64,000 nt of DNA from Gymnogyps californianus (taxonomy: Eukaryota > Chordata > Aves > Accipitriformes > Cathartidae). Below the pieces are notes generated by a model, which saw nothing but the letters and a program-made list of their open reading frames with translations, was not told the origin of the DNA and did not search any database. The stretch is from NCBI RefSeq assembly GCF_018139145.2, contig NC_059500.1:19158101-19222100 (forward strand), given 5' to 3'. The position numbers were made by a program, and so were the translations under genes. This document shows positions 11,517-26,252 of the stretch, in pieces (the stretch's first letter is position 1; every line of letters starts with the position of its first letter).

Positions 11517-13630
11517 TTTGTAACATACTTATTTCACAGTTTCTTAATAAAACTACGACAGACTGTTTCCTAAATCAATTTTGACTAAGCTTCAAGTGAA
11601 CTGTCAGAAAGAATCAATATTTAGACAATAACCCAAAATGAGTTTTTCTTCTCAGTCATAAGTACATGATTGCATGATTGATTTCCTATGTTATTGCACT
11701 TTTACTAATTTGTGTTATTACTGTACCCATCTAGTTATCATATGTGTTTAGATAGTTTACCAACAACTTTTGTTGAAGTTTTTCTGTACACTCAGGATAA
11801 CTACATAAACACTTGGCTTCAAAGCAGTTAATTCATCTTTTAAACAATAAACACATTGCTGCTTTAGCCTCAGAAAAGCAGTGCTCTCACACACATAGGT
11901 AAGTGAGGCAGGCAATTTGGCTAAAGGAAGAATTTTTATGAGTGCAGCTTTATGAGTATTCCTCACACATCTGTGGCTAAATGGCTTGATCATATCAACC
12001 TTTATGGTTATATTCTGATGTATGTTTGTATTATCAAGATGTTTTAGACTGCAATGCTTTACTGTAATCAAATGAGGTTTTTATGGGTTAAATACTACAT
12101 ATATTAAGAATAGTAGCTGAATCTAAAAGGGTTTTAAATAGAAAGTATTCACATTCCTTTAAACTCTCCCAAATGTTGTTGAAGAGTAAGCCAAACGGTG
12201 TATATGTTTGAAATAGGACAAATATTAATGTCATGGCCTCTTTCTTCTGGCACACTTTGGTGAGCTTGTTTATAACAAGTCAGAAATATAACTTGTTGAC
12301 GTACAAGTTGGTATCCATTGAAATTAAAAGGACATTTAACACTTCAGAATATCGTTTCTTGAAAAATATTTTGAAAAAAAAAAAGCTGATTTTGCATGAA
12401 CACTTTCCTAAAAGTGTCAATTCTTGCTGCAAAATATTCCATCACAAGAAAGCATTTGGGTTTGAGACAGTCAGTAGGAACATGCTGACGTATCACCCTA
12501 TGGGAGCTGTAGCCTGAGTGATTCATGGAACAGTGCATTTGTATAGGCTTGATTTTTCCGCGTGAAAATGATTCAGCATGACACTCTAACAATACACAAT
12601 TTTGAAAATATGGAATATCTTCAGAGGTTTGTTTAAATAAAAGTCCTTAACTAAAGTTCACATTAAATGTTAAGAAACATAATTTTCATACTAGACTATT
12701 ACAAACCTTTACCCAAGTTGTCCATATTAGTCATAAAAAAAGAATTTTAACAGCGCCACTTTGGAGCAAGTATTCAACATCCATAAAAATTCAAATGGAT
12801 AGTAATTATATAATTACACTTATTTTGAAGGTTTTTTTCATAGGCTTAACAGCTAAATGCATTAAAAAATAAACCGGAATAGACTCTGGAGAACAACAGA
12901 GAGCCTTGTTCTTCTGGTTCAACCGACACCTTTGGTGACCTTCTTGTTCTTTAAGCCCTGATTTCATATTCCATACTTTGAATAACATTACCCAGAGGTC
13001 TTCTTTCAGGAGGTTTTACCTTTTAATTTCTATGATGGAGTGCTAAAATAAGTTTTTAAGGTAGATATCATTAGACAATGTTTATCACAAAGAAGGCTGA
13101 AAGGGAACAGTAACCATTCTCTTACAGTTAATGGTGTTATAAATAACAAATATGCTGCTGATATTATCTATGTACAGCTCAGAGTTTGAATATTAGTGCT
13201 TGGCATTATAAAGTGCTGATTGACATAGGCAATTCTTACAGGGCCCAGAATGTTTCATACTTTTTAAGAAGAAAAACAATATGAACTGTCTCAGACACGA
13301 TAGAATTTAATTAAAGAAAACAGGCAGAGGATAACAAAAAGTACAAGAAATAGTACTCTCTCTTTAAAGTCAGCCAGCAAAAAAAAAAAAAAAGTCACTT
13401 CTGGATACAAGCAGGACACAGCACACACTACATTTACATAAGAAGGATCTTTAAATCTTATTTTATCCAAATAAAATCAAGTAGGATTTCAGCATCAAGT
13501 TACATAATATTAGAACATGAAGACTTTCAAAGCAAGGGGAAATGTGAAGTGCCATCATGTGCTTGGTGGCAAACAACTACAAAGATTTCATAAAAAGATT
13601 AATGAACATACGGGAAACTTGTGGGATAGA
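11517..13630. other. No gene recognised; AT-rich sequence
   Basis: Unique-looking AT-rich DNA. A 16-bp perfect palindrome (GTAATTATATAATTAC) lies at 12802-12817. Open frames at 11757-12071 (minus) and 12233-12517 have no recognisable product. Confidence 0.55.
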
Positions 13631-13706
13631 GATGACAGTGGGGAGATATCCAAAAAGTTCTCTTCATAGATGACAGTGGGGAGATATCCAAAAAGTTCTC
13701 TTCATG
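13631..13706 (+). repeat. Tandem duplication, two 38-bp units
   Basis: Units 13631-13668 and 13669-13706 are identical except for the last base (ATA against ATG). Each begins GATGACAGTGGGGAGATATC. Near-identity suggests a recent slippage or replication duplication. Confidence 0.95.
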
Positions 13707-16700
13707 GCACATTCTCTTATATACTACGGAGGAGTTGCCCACACTGCTTAACATGTTAGAAATTATCTGAATTCACAGATGCTGAGTACCAACTAATGTA
13801 ATGGCTAACAACAGGCAACATTTTCAATTAACTGCTATGCATAACAATCAATCAGAGTTATTATCTATGTATCACCAACAACAAATGCCACAAGCATTTG
13901 AAAACTATTACTTTGGGACAACTCTTCACAAATACAGGTCTTAATGATGATTGTGTACATGTTGCTAAGCAATAGCAATGATTAAAAATATTAAGTAAAG
14001 CTTTATCAATACCCTTCAGCTTGTAGTAATTTAACTTCTGTGTACTACCATCTTTAAGTCAATAAAGACTTCTGTGAACATTTACTCCAGGATAAACAGA
14101 TTCTTTTCAGCTTAACTTATGATAACCGACAGGAAATTTTGCTTAGTCTAAAGAGCCACTTTTATACTGGAGGAGTGTCCTGATGGCATAGTGGGAGATT
14201 ATATCAGTGCAGTTACGCTTCTGTAGTTAGAACCATTATAAGTGTATTGGCCAAATTCTTTGTCAAGTTCCATCATATGGCAAAAGCCAGCAATAGGGGC
14301 CATGTCAAGACAAGTATAACTGAGATATCTAATTCACATTACGGATTTTGTCTAGCACATTGTAACTGATGTAGGCTGTGGAACAGACTTTATTACCAGC
14401 TCAAAAGAAAAATTTTGCTTGGTACAAAAAGGGAAAACTCTTTTCCTTTTTTTTTTTTTTTCATTTGGTAGTTAAGATGGCATTCAAAATATTGTGGTGC
14501 ATGAGATTCTGAAATAGTCTTGATGAAGAACCTAGATTCCATAATAATCAATGTACAGTGCATCAAGAGGAGAGTACAGGAGAACACTATGTATTAAACT
14601 TTGCATTAATCTAGAGTAATATGTGTATCTGAACACTCCCATGAGCATATAGGATGAGAGGTTACTGTTCAAATTAAAGAAACAGATGCTGGGCCCATCT
14701 TTATGCTATTTTACAGGTAGACAAAAGCTCACCCATTTGACTTCTGAGCAGAAAGGAAGCCTCATGAAAGCAAATGCTTTAGAATAAAACCAGAGCTTGC
14801 AGCAAGGTACATATCTATACTTGTATGTCTAAGCAGGGCTTATTGCCATGTACAAAATGAATGTGGTGTCAAATGCATATGAAACTTACACACCTCAAAT
14901 TAAGCAGAGCAAACTGTGTCTGCTGGCAAAACAATATGTGAAGAGATCTACATTCCTAAAAGGGCAAGATTTGACAGAGGAGAGCTGGTTGATTCTCAGC
15001 TTATGTAAGTGTGACTTTTTGGAGGAAGAATCAGAGCGAAGAAATGGATTCTACAAGGGACTATGTTAATATATTCATGTAGGGGCAAGTATCTGCCACC
15101 TTTGGCGTAAATTCACTGTGAGTGACATTGCTGGATACTCATTCTATAGGCAACAACATTTTTTAAAGCTTATGCTGGGTCAAAGATCTTGCTGATATGA
15201 CCGTTTATGCTTTTGCCACCCCAGCATTGAACTCTGCTTTGTCCCCTCACCATGCCCACAGTCTGAAGTCTCACTTCATAAATTAATGAAGCTGAACGCA
15301 ATACAGAAGTCATTCGCAGCTGCTCGGTTATAAGCAGTTTCACAGAGGAAGCCCGTTATTTCCCAGAGTTCTGTAGCCTGTACTGGCCCAGAGTTAATTT
15401 GAGGACGTTGGTTCCAACCTGTAAAATGCTAACTAATCCTAAGACTTTGTGGCAGCTTATCAATTAATGTTCTTATTAAAATGCAAGGAGGATTCTGAAA
15501 AGATACTTTAAAAAAAAAAAAACATAAATAATGAAATCTGCCACATGTACTTGAAATACATTTCACTTGCCGCACCAGTGATCAAATTTAAGGGTCTACA
15601 GAGCATATTCCAATATTTATAAACTTAGACAGATTTTCAAGTACATTCTAACTTTAATATGGGTATGAGATTTTCTAAGTGTTAAGCAAGCTGCACGTAT
15701 AACTTCCTATAAGGTTTAGGGGTTGTAGTGTAACTTGAAAGGGAAATTTTTGTCCATTTGTCCAAAGGTAAAATTTCATTTTAACGTGTGATTATTTGCA
15801 CTTGGTATATAGTGCCTATGGCCATGTAGGAATCTGACCTGCTTGCTACCTTGAAATGGCCTGCTATGTTAACAGAGAGAGGACTGACCACTGAGTAGTA
15901 TTTGCAACAGCGAAGGGAGAAGCTTTTTCAGCTAATTCTCTTCGGTTTTGAGTGAAGTTGTCTGCATGAAAATTATATCTGTCCCAGGATTCAGTATGTC
16001 TCATGAATCCATCCTCCTCTGTCTCTCCAGCATGCGCAGGCATGCTTCAGGAATTTCAGTCTACAGGTCACTCTAAATCAAATCGATACGCACAATCTGT
16101 GAATGAGGGAAGGAGGAAAGAGATTGGAAACCAGCAAATTCTTTAACATTTAACATACCCTCTTTCTACAGATAATTTCATGGTTTTCAAAGCTAAATAT
16201 ATGCTCACATTTATGAAATGGAATCGACACCGTTGCACTTGCAGCTGTGGTCACAGCTATAATGTGTTCTTTCCTTAACTGTAAAGATAAAAAGGAGTGA
16301 GTGGTGCTGCATTTTCTGTTGCAGTTTCTTAAGCAGACTACACAAGAAAACTTTTCTGACCAAAAAAAACCCCAAACAAACAAAAAAAAACACATGCTAG
16401 CTTATTTGAGTCCTGCCTCACTTTTTATGCTTGGTAGAGTTGGAAATATCTGTGAAGAACAGAAAAAGGACAAAGTGGCAACGGTAACCCATCTGAACCA
16501 ATTGCAAAAAGCATAGGAGAGTACAAACACACAGGCCTTCATTACACAGGAATTATCATTCCTTCAACAAGGAAGTTATGACTCAAGAATAGTTATTTCT
16601 GTGGACTTTAAAAGGTTTATCACATGCCTTGCAATGTGTTTATAAGGTAATCTCTTGTTCTAACAAACTTACTTTATAATCTCCTTCCTGACAGAAAAAA

Positions 16701-19700
16701 AACATTGTTTTATACAGAAATAACATCTCTATTTCAGAATAATTTATTTCTGCTGGTTTTCTGCTGTTCAGTAAATCTGTAATATTACTAAATAGGTAAA
16801 TATATCAAATCTAATTTCTTCAGAAAGAAAGAAGAATCCTTTGATGACTGATACGCAACTGAACACTGCTTCTCGAATATAGACAGTAAAAGCAGATAGA
16901 AGTAATAAAGTGACAGGACTCTTGAATGTTCATTACTCCATTAATATTAGTTTAGCTGATTATGTGCATAAATGTAGATTTAGATACCAATATTAGACAG
17001 CCACTCTTAAAAAAAAAAATAGACTTCATACACCACCCAAATGTATATATTAATTATATTCTTTCATCGTTAAAAAAATTATGCTGTTTCTCTTTGGTTC
17101 TCATTATTAAGTGTTTTAGGAAAAAGTGTAATAGGTCTGAAAATCCTCATGACATTATATTCAACACAGTGCTACATATATTCACTCACTCAATTTTAAC
17201 TGACATTTCTTGTTGGGTATTTAACTTCACAGCTTTCCAGTGAACTGAAAAAAACTTCAATATTTGCTTTTTTTCATGCACGTTTCTCTCTCTCTCTGGA
17301 CCTATGTAACAAGACTTCTACAGATAATCAAAACATTCTACCTGACCAACACTGTAACGGTGCACTCACCTTCTTTTGTCAAAGCTTAAGTTTCTTGCAT
17401 TATTGGCTTAGTCACAAACTTTCCTTGGATTACTAACTAGGGTCTCTAAAATGCACTACATATTGTTGGATGATGGGGAATGATTTCACCACATGAACTA
17501 TTTCTCCAATAGGAATGAAATTTTAGATCAGTTAATCAGTTTCATTGCCTAGCAATAGAAAGGAAATGCCTATTTAACTAAATCCTTCCTCTATGTTTCA
17601 GTATATTTACAAGGAAAACTAATATTTTCCATATATCTGTTAATGAATAAAGGATTGTTACAGAAGATTTCAGGGCTGCATCGTGTTTGACAGGCATTTG
17701 ATTGTCTTAGAGATGAACAGGCTAAAGCACAGGAACACAACCTACAAAATCTGTAGAGCAAAGAATAAATAGCAAACCCCAAAATTTACCATGCAACTTT
17801 ATTCCTAACATCTCCATCTTCATTCAGTCTGTTATGAAATTCTGAACTGCTTTGCTGTTAAATATGAGTGAATTTATCTGCATACATGGTACTGTATATA
17901 CTGAAGGCTTACTGATCTGTTGACAATTTGAGGTGCTTAAGTTAGATTTTTAAACTACTGCAGAATTTGATGCAAAGGTACAGTGCTACTCGCAAATAGA
18001 AAGAAACACATCAATATTAAAAAAAAAGAAAAAACACAAAAAAACCAGAATTCACTAAAAGCCAACAGTACTTGACAAAAAGAAACAGACACCCACAAAA
18101 AACATTCTCTCCCTGAAACTGCAGAGGTTCTTATGAGATATCATTTCCTCACCATCACAAATAATGGGAGCTGACCCCCCAATCATGTTTTAAATACAAG
18201 TGCTTCAATTATCAATGTACTGTTCATTACTATAACTTTTCCAAAACATTGGTGTACAGTAAAAGTTGAGAAACTTACAATTAGACATTTTGTGTATCCT
18301 TGAAAAAAAGGAAAAACAAAAGTCCAAAAAAAGCTACAAAAGTGCCACCTGATTTTGGGGGGAGCGGGGGGGAAGACAAGGAGGGAGGGTGATAATAAAT
18401 AAATTTTAAAAACTTATTTCTGTATGACCACTCAAGATTCTCTCTACCTCTCATCACAGGACTGAGGTATAGCTAAGTAAACTTTGTCATGTAAAGGAGC
18501 GCAAAAACAAATAGTACTGTGAGGAAAAAAATTAAAGAAGTATCCATTAATCTAGTCCCCTGAATTAGATTATCATCTGTGAGGAGCTATTACTTTTCTA
18601 CCATGAAACTGAGTTTTCTGGTTCTAAGAAGACAGCTCAGGAATTATGTTTAATTGAGTTTTTAGTTTTAAGCTTGATTTTCTTTTGAAAATCTTTTTGG
18701 TTTTTTAAAAGCAAAATTATGATGGTAAAAGCAAATTTTTCCTCAGTAGGTCATTCTACCAGTTAGGATCAAGCCATAAGCATTTATTCACTTCACAACC
18801 TTGTATAATACAGGCCCTGTAGCACTGCTTTCATGTATTGTCCTATTAAAGACATAGCAGACAAACTGCTTTTACATATTTTTAAAGAAAGATGCTGCTG
18901 GAAGATAGCTGACATGGGCACACTAAGACCAATGCTCCAGTTAGGATGGCTCGTGATCCCTTGCTAGGTCCACCACCAAAACCTCCAGAGAGCTGTCTTA
19001 CTCAAAACCTTCTAACACATGATACCTGCTGTTTTTCATTTAGTGAACTGGTGGGACTTCTTTCTCCAAAACCACATGAGACATGCCTATCTTCACAACT
19101 GGTGTTTGATGTCCTGCTTTTGTGGATTTGCTGTTGTACCTTTTTGTTGTTGTTGTTTGTTAAACTTTACAGACCACCACAGTGTTGAGTTTTGCCACAT
19201 AGTGTGGCAAACCAACAAAAGGTTAAGCACTTCAGAATACTTTTGCTGTAAAATGTAGACAGAACATGGCATAAGGCCGTTACCCAATATTGAGATGAGA
19301 CACATGAATGACAAAGGCAAATGTCTTTGTGCCTTCATTTAATCAATTTCAGTAATGGACACTAACTAAGTGTATTCTGATTTGCTGATATCAAGGACTG
19401 TTTAAATAACATTTGTGAACAGAAAAATTACCCATTTTTTTATATTAATAGAGTTCTTCCGTATTTGGTGCAAATGCTGCTATTACTTTGATGATAATTA
19501 GAACACTCTATCCTTTTTCCTTTTCAAAGTGTTGTTTCCAGGAAATAAACATCTGTTGCTGGATTTATCCAGTTTCTAAGATCAGTCAGGTTTAAAACAA
19601 AGCATATTTTTGCTGCGCTAAAAAAATAGTATTGACTGGTCATATGTTTCCTAATTAAAGCTTGAAGAAATTTCCAAGTCACTTGGGTCTCCAGTAGCAT

Positions 19701-22700
19701 ACGTTTTCTGGAGAGACCTTAAAAATAAAGGTAAAAATACTCTTGGTTTTTTCATTCAAAATTTTATACAGGATAAGCAGACAGGATGGGACAAACTGAG
19801 CAGTCATGATCTTTATTTTTAGAAGTTAGCATTTTTAGAGACCTATCTGGTGCAGTATTTTATTTTGCATCTCTTGTTTAAAATCATGTTGTAGCACAGG
19901 TAAAGAGTATGTTACCCAAGGAAATTCTAAAATCGTTTAATAAATACACAGGTAAACAGAAAATGAGTAGAGCCATGGTAATCTTGCACACAGGCTTACA
20001 GTCTTGCCCCTCTATTCTTCATATAACATTCACCCTTGCTCCTACAATTCTTGGATGATATTTGTGTCTCATTTTTAGGCAGCATCTCTTTCCCTGGAAG
20101 CCAGTGGAATCATGTGCAATGTATATATCCTGCTGTGTGGAGGCAAAGACTTATCTACACAAATATTGGGAATGGATGGTGACTAACTGAAGAAAATTAA
20201 AAAACAACTCCAATTTCAAGTGGACCAGCCACCAGAAAAACAAACAAATGGACTCTGTGCCTGCAAACTGTTCTTCCCCAGAACACATACCAAAATAATT
20301 TTGTTGTCTACTCAATGCCATGCTAGCAGTTCTAGAACTGCTTTACATGCAGTCTGTTATTTTCTTTCCTTGTTCATTTAGTATCTGTGAATCCTTAAGT
20401 TTCTCAAGCATTTAGTACATTAGGCTCTAGCAAAGTGTGAACTATCATTTAATTTCTCTTCATGTGGGAAAGTTTGAGTCCTAAACATTCATTTGTCCAG
20501 ATTCTTATGTAGATACAGTTCCACAAGCATTCCTTGAAATTTAGCCTTACTATTGAAACTTGCATTTCTAACAGTTCAAAAACACTGAAAAATACAAGTT
20601 TAATCTGACAGACACCCTACAAAAATTTACTGAATAATACAACTAAGTGACAGCTGACTCCACATAAGGCACACAGCATGTTCTTCTATTTATTGCTTTA
20701 TGGCTAAATGTGGTTAATTTTAGTCAGATTAAAATGTTCTTCTGTTTATGGTTGAGCTTTTGTACCAATATTGTGTCCTTTTACAGTAAGATGAACAGAA
20801 TATATGCAGAAAAGTAAGAAACTGAATTCCTTTAAATGAATTGTCTGAAGACCCTGACCAAAGTCTGATTAGGTTTGTTTAGTGTTTTGTTTGTATGGTT
20901 GGTTGGTTTGGTTTGTTGTTGTGCATGGGTTTTTTTGTAGTATTATAAGTGAATTAAGAAGCAGAGACAGAAAGCCTTTTTGTTCAAGCTTAATTCAATG
21001 AGTTACTTATGAGTTACAACTGACTTATCTGTTAAAGAAATAAGCTGGGCCTCACTTGGCAAAAAATAGTCGCAGGTTCCAGAAAACTTGAATCAAAATT
21101 CAGTAATAAGGTCAGCTGTCTGTAGGACAGTACAAGACAGTCACAATGGGACCAGTGGTGTACCAAAAATAAAAACATGCATACATACATTTTACCCCCT
21201 TTTCATATCTCATGAACAACTGAATTAAGCAGTTTCCGCTTACCGTTACATTACTGGGTGTAGATACTTAGTTAGCTGCTGAACACATTCCTGCACCAGT
21301 TGTGTTGGTATTCTCCAGAATCCCAAACAGACTCCTGCTGTGACTGGCAGCATCCCGTTACAATGCTGCAGAAAGAGTAAAGTGGAAAACTACTTTAGAA
21401 GTGAGCTTCTCCTTAAGCGGGGCAGAGACAAGGTACCAGAGTAAAAACAGATGGAAGCAGCCATGAAACTTCAGCACAACCCAGATCCCCTGGCTCAGTT
21501 ACTTGATATGACCAGACTGCCAGTAAGTTGCGGAAAAGAGTAGAAAAATGGATGTAAATGACTTTTTGAGGTCCTTCCTCTCCTTTCCATTCTCACTGTA
21601 ATATGACAAAACCAACTATGAACTAAAGGAAAATGCAGTAATTATTTGGAGCCAATGCCAAAAGGGAAAGAGATACAGGGCATCCTAAGCAATCACTCTG
21701 ACCTCAGGCTCATCTTTACACCAGAAAGCTACAATTGTATCTGTTTTAAAATGCTAGAAACAAAGAAAGGCACAAATGACCTAAACTATCATTGGGAGCT
21801 ACCACCAAGCAGCTAGGGCAACCAGTAGCAGTATCTGTCTTTAGAGGCTGAGAGTAAAAGGAGAATGGCATTATCACTGTTTGGTAAGGCAGAAGAGGAC
21901 TTCTACCAGCAGATTCTCCACATTTTATAGCAATGAGGACTATAAGTCTATATTTGATGGTGCGACACAGCAGAGTCTTTTCCCCCTTTGAGTATCTTCC
22001 CCCAAGTCGCAGCAAGTACAGTAGGTCCACAAATCCTGTAAAGATTAAAAAAAATTCCCAATAACAGAAAAGTATATTGCTACAAGAAGATTTACAATAC
22101 ATTATCTCCCTCACGCCACCCTAACTCATCAGTATCCAGACTCAGGAAACAGTCATGCTCTTTGAAGAAATCCTTAGTATTTGTGTTAGAGTAGGCTATT
22201 CCACCCCACACATCCCCCCATGGCTTAGAAAGGACAATTTACAAAATGCAGTTATAGTCAGGTGTACATGCTTGCACGTGGTAGTTCAGGGGAACGTGCC
22301 CAAACCACTACCATCCATTCAGACTATTACACATCAAGTCTGAAAGCCATTTGCCCTGACTGGAATGAACAAAGAACTACAGCCATTGAGTAAATAGTTC
22401 CCGTTTATGTTACACTTGCAGACAAAAAAGCTGATCTGAGTAAGATCGCCTTTTAGTTAAAGGCTCGCTTGTACCAGAAGGGCCACAGCACTCCAGTAAA
22501 AAATTAAGATTGTACACAGCTGTTACATATAGACATCAAAAGATCTTGGGCACCACACATAAAATCATTTGCCTGAGGTTCAATTTTCTTAACCATCTTC
22601 CCTCTCAGAAGTTTTTGTATTAAAAGACTCAAATAAATCCTTGTTGCTAGGAACCGTCCCCTCATCCCCATATCCTGTAAGGAAGCCATAGGTGTTTTTC

Positions 22701-24750
22701 CAGGAACTCTTATCATACAGGTAAGGGCTGTGCTCAGTGCTGGGCATTAAGCCCATATTTAACAGACATAGGCTCAATTCCACCACTTGTGTCATTAAAT
22801 AAGGGCAATGACACAGTTCTGACACTAAATAGAATATTGCTCTGCCCAACTCAATATGAGTCGCTGTTACGTTCCAGTGTAGTTTGTCAGCACTTCACTA
22901 AAATCTTTCTGAAATGCATTGCTGTTTACTTTGTATTCTCCCCCTTTTCCTTTAGGGAGTCAAACTATCTTTTCAAAGTTATTTTTCTCCTTCTTTAGCT
23001 AAAACAACCAAAAAAAACCCCCAAACCCAATACCCATAACCATTATCTGAGTTTCTCTTTCCCCAGTAGGAAAATCAGGATGAGTGCCAAAATTTTCCTG
23101 GGAGCCAGCTCCACATTTGCAGAATTAAAACAAATTTTGTCCAATTACCCTCCTCATCTAGCACCTTCCATTAATTACTTCCCATTTCATTACTAATGGA
23201 AGCAGTTCTGCAGCTGTATTGTAGTTAAGGTTGAATTATTCAACAACCAAATGATTTGAAAGCCATCTAAGAACACAGTTTTATAGTTACTGAATAAAAC
23301 AAAAAAAAAAAAAGTCAATTGTTAAACATTTGATTGCCCCAATTGTTTCATGCAATGGGGAAAGTGATAAGGAGAACAAAGAAATTAATAAATTATTCAT
23401 TTATTTGAACAGCCTTTGAATACTTCGAGGTAAAAAAAAGGAATACAGGAATTATAGACTTTCTCTTTCAGAAGAAAATTGAACCAGTGCATGCAAACCT
23501 GACCTGGGCTGCAAGACTAAACCTATTCATAAAGCCAGTTCAGTTAACATGATATAACAAGAGCCAATGAAATTTGATTTACACTCACCAAAATTGCAAA
23601 CATCCTAAAAATTATTATGTGACTGGACATGATCAGCTGATCAGTCTAGTAATCTCATACAAGAAGTCAAGCTATGGTTTGAGCAATAGAAATTTGTTGG
23701 CACTAAATACTTTGTATTCTTAAATCTAAATATCTCATTTCTGATGAAAGTTAAGTTCATTGACCTGGGTTAAGCTATGATAATTGACATTTTATTGACC
23801 AACCAGAGAAAAATTTGCAGTCTTATTGAATTGTCACCTCTCTGCTGCTGCACTCATTTATTTTCTCTGGGCAGAAATTCCTACTTTGGAAAGCAATTGC
23901 CTGCACTGCTTGCCTGCTTACGTATGATACAGAGGCTGTATGCTGCTAATCTAATCTCAAACCTTTCATTTACCGGCAGTTGGTGTTCATGTCAATGTCA
24001 CTATTGAATGTAGAATATTTTGGGAAGACAGACAAATGTGAAAGAGAGGGAAAGAGAAATTGCAAGCCCTACAAAATACCAAAGAGCTTTCATGCCAGCT
24101 GTTTTGTATAATTGCTCTAACAAAAGAGCTGTTTTTCCTTTACTACCTACCCAGCTGCAGCGCCTATGTGATCCTTGAGCCATACGTACTTTGGTGAAGA
24201 ACAGGCATAACTTCCAGCAGTAAAGGGCTAGCTTAGATAAGTTTACCAGTGAACTATTCAGCTGATGGAGTTTGGCAAAAATCTGTTTCCCCCACACATC
24301 ATGAATGGGATGTCTTCCACAGGCCATATATTTTGCCATAACTTGAAATGAAAGTAAGCATGCTTCAGTAAAAGCTGAAGCACTGCCAGAAGTCTAGACT
24401 TCCACTACTTCACTGTTCATTCCCCACTTATTGCTGACTGCATTCACAAGCGGAGGATGTTGAAATGCCATGATGCAAGCATAAATTGAAGGTAACTTTT
24501 GTTGGGCTGCTGCTGCGTCCACAAAAAGAAACATAACTGAAAAACTCAGTCAATAGTTTTCTGTCTGAATGTCTGCTGGTAAATGAGTTTGCTTGCCAAG
24601 AATCAGTGCTCCATACAAGAAAGTTGAACGAGCTGGAGAATTTAACAGGAAAGAAAATATTTAGTCTCAGGTGCTGTAAATTAAAGCTGGTTGTTAGCCT
24701 ATTTCAACAGAAGTTATTTCGGGTGAGCACTGGGCAACTAGCTGTCTACT
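13707..24750. other. No gene recognised; AT-rich sequence with minor simple repeats
   Basis: About 11 kb without recognised LTR, CR1 or exon. It holds short homopolymers (A or T runs near 14446, 15509, 17009, 23301), T/G-rich sequence at 20870-20935 and a G-rich tract at 18357-18389. Open frames such as 18946-19188, 21746-22114 (minus) and 24001-24339 (minus) give biased peptides with no domain and are regarded as chance. Confidence 0.5.
18357..18389 (+). other. G-rich tract, possible G-quadruplex
   Basis: G6, G7, G3 and G3 runs are separated by 3-, about 10- and 1-base loops, in otherwise AT-rich DNA. The composition is compatible with a quadruplex, but this is inference from base composition only. 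Confidence 0.4.
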
Positions 24751-24919
24751 TGAAATGCTTAATAACCCCCTATTTTCTTGAGGTGAAGCTTTGCTGTTAG
24801 ATTTCATAACATTTTATGTGATGCAACTCAACCAAGTGGTATGGTACCTTATACAAGGCAACTACCTGGCCTCATGTGTCACTGCAAATATGTTTCCAAG
24901 AAGCCTGCACTATCAAGAA
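24751..24919 (+). repeat. Local dispersed repeat, unit B copy 1
   Basis: About 169 bp, strongly similar by eye to 26251-26411. Shared blocks include CAACTCAACC(A/G)AGTGGTATGG, CTGGCCTCATG and ATATGTTTCCAAGAAGCC. It does not resemble the CR1 or LTR families in this window. The origin is unknown: either an old low-copy transposable element or a local duplication. Confidence 0.75.
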
Positions 24920-26190
24920 TGTTTATCATCAAATGCAGCTTTTTATTGAGATGCAAACTTTAAAATGGAATATGCCGGTATTTCAAACAATTTTAGCAAT
25001 ATTCTATTTAGTTTTAATCCTTTCATCCTGATCCAGGAAGAAAATATACTTACACATCAGAGTTTAGCTCTGCTCCTATGTATTCTAATCTGGCAGAACT
25101 AAACCAAGTATATCTACAGTTTTTAAGTCTTAGGATGTTAGAACAGGTAGCTACAATACAGTAACAAAACACCAAAAGTCTCATGCTAATGTTAAATAAA
25201 AGCAAGAATTTATGTCTATAAACATTCACCACAGGTCATCTTTGTGGAATTTTCTTTGATAAACTGTAGACAGTTGTATTGAGAACTTAACTACAGTATG
25301 TTGATACATTAAAGATTAAATTTCACGCTATCTGAACATCCTGGGAAGATTGCTTCAAAGCTGTTACGCATTTGCCACAACTCAAATGACTACGTATTAG
25401 AGGCTCTCCTATTATATCTATCTGTCTTGTTGTCTTTTCAGAAAGGATTGAACGTGTAACTCGTACTATAGCTCTATAAAATAATTATCCCTTCTCTAAA
25501 CTAGCTGACAAACTGGCTTGTTGCCAAACTTTAAAGAGGAATTTCAAAAGTCAGATCAGTTTGATAATAATTGGATTAGTAGTTTGAAGAAAAAGGAAAA
25601 GAAAAACCACTGCCTTATCTTTAAAATTTAAATAGACTTTATTTTTACTGCTCACTAGAAAAATCCAGGATTTTGCAAGCCTTCCCTGATGTTACTACCT
25701 AAAACAATTTGCTGTTTTGTCTACAGCATCAAGAAATAGAAGAGGTGAAGGATGGCATATCTTGTAAGTGCCTCTCACTATGGAGTAGCAAACTCAAGTG
25801 ATAACTAATACACAGAGGAACTGAGTAGGACTGGACTATAAATTTAGTTAAGAACTAAAACAATGGATCACAGAACAAGAGCGATCTTCGAGTCTACATT
25901 GCTTTGCTTATGGCCAGGCTGGCAGAAGTATAGGTTCATAGTGAAAAAAGTACCAACACCACACTACTGTGTAGTCTAGAAACCACTGAAATAAATAGAA
26001 TGAAAGAAAAGGTGGGAAGGGTTTTTAGTGTGGGATTTGGTGGGAGGGAGGGAACAGTAGGGAAAGAAGAGAGAAAAAGGCAGACCACTTCCCAGGTGGA
26101 TGCTGATTATCATTTGGTGATTAGGTTCATTCACTCACATTCAGAATTATAGGACTGTTACAATAAAACCTCAGGAATAATTTAAGTCCT
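24920..26190. other. No gene recognised
   Basis: AT-rich spacer between the two B-type repeat copies. No coding or repeat signal is recognised. Confidence 0.5.
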
Positions 26191-26252
26191 GAACATGTGT
26201 TTGATTCAACTCTTCAGTCAAACACATATTCTAAATTCATTTGTCTAGCCTG
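26191..26252 (+). repeat. Local repeat, unit A copy 1
   Basis: About 62 bp beginning GAACATGTGTTTG, matched at 26416-26481 (GAACATGAGTTTG...). The two copies flank B copy 2 in the order A-B-A', with a period of 225 bp. Confidence 0.65.

Noticed and set aside
18946..19258. Two overlapping open frames with hydrophobic, Cys-rich peptides
   Set aside because: The bias comes from a TGT/TTG-rich stretch near 19141. There is no domain, start context or splice support.
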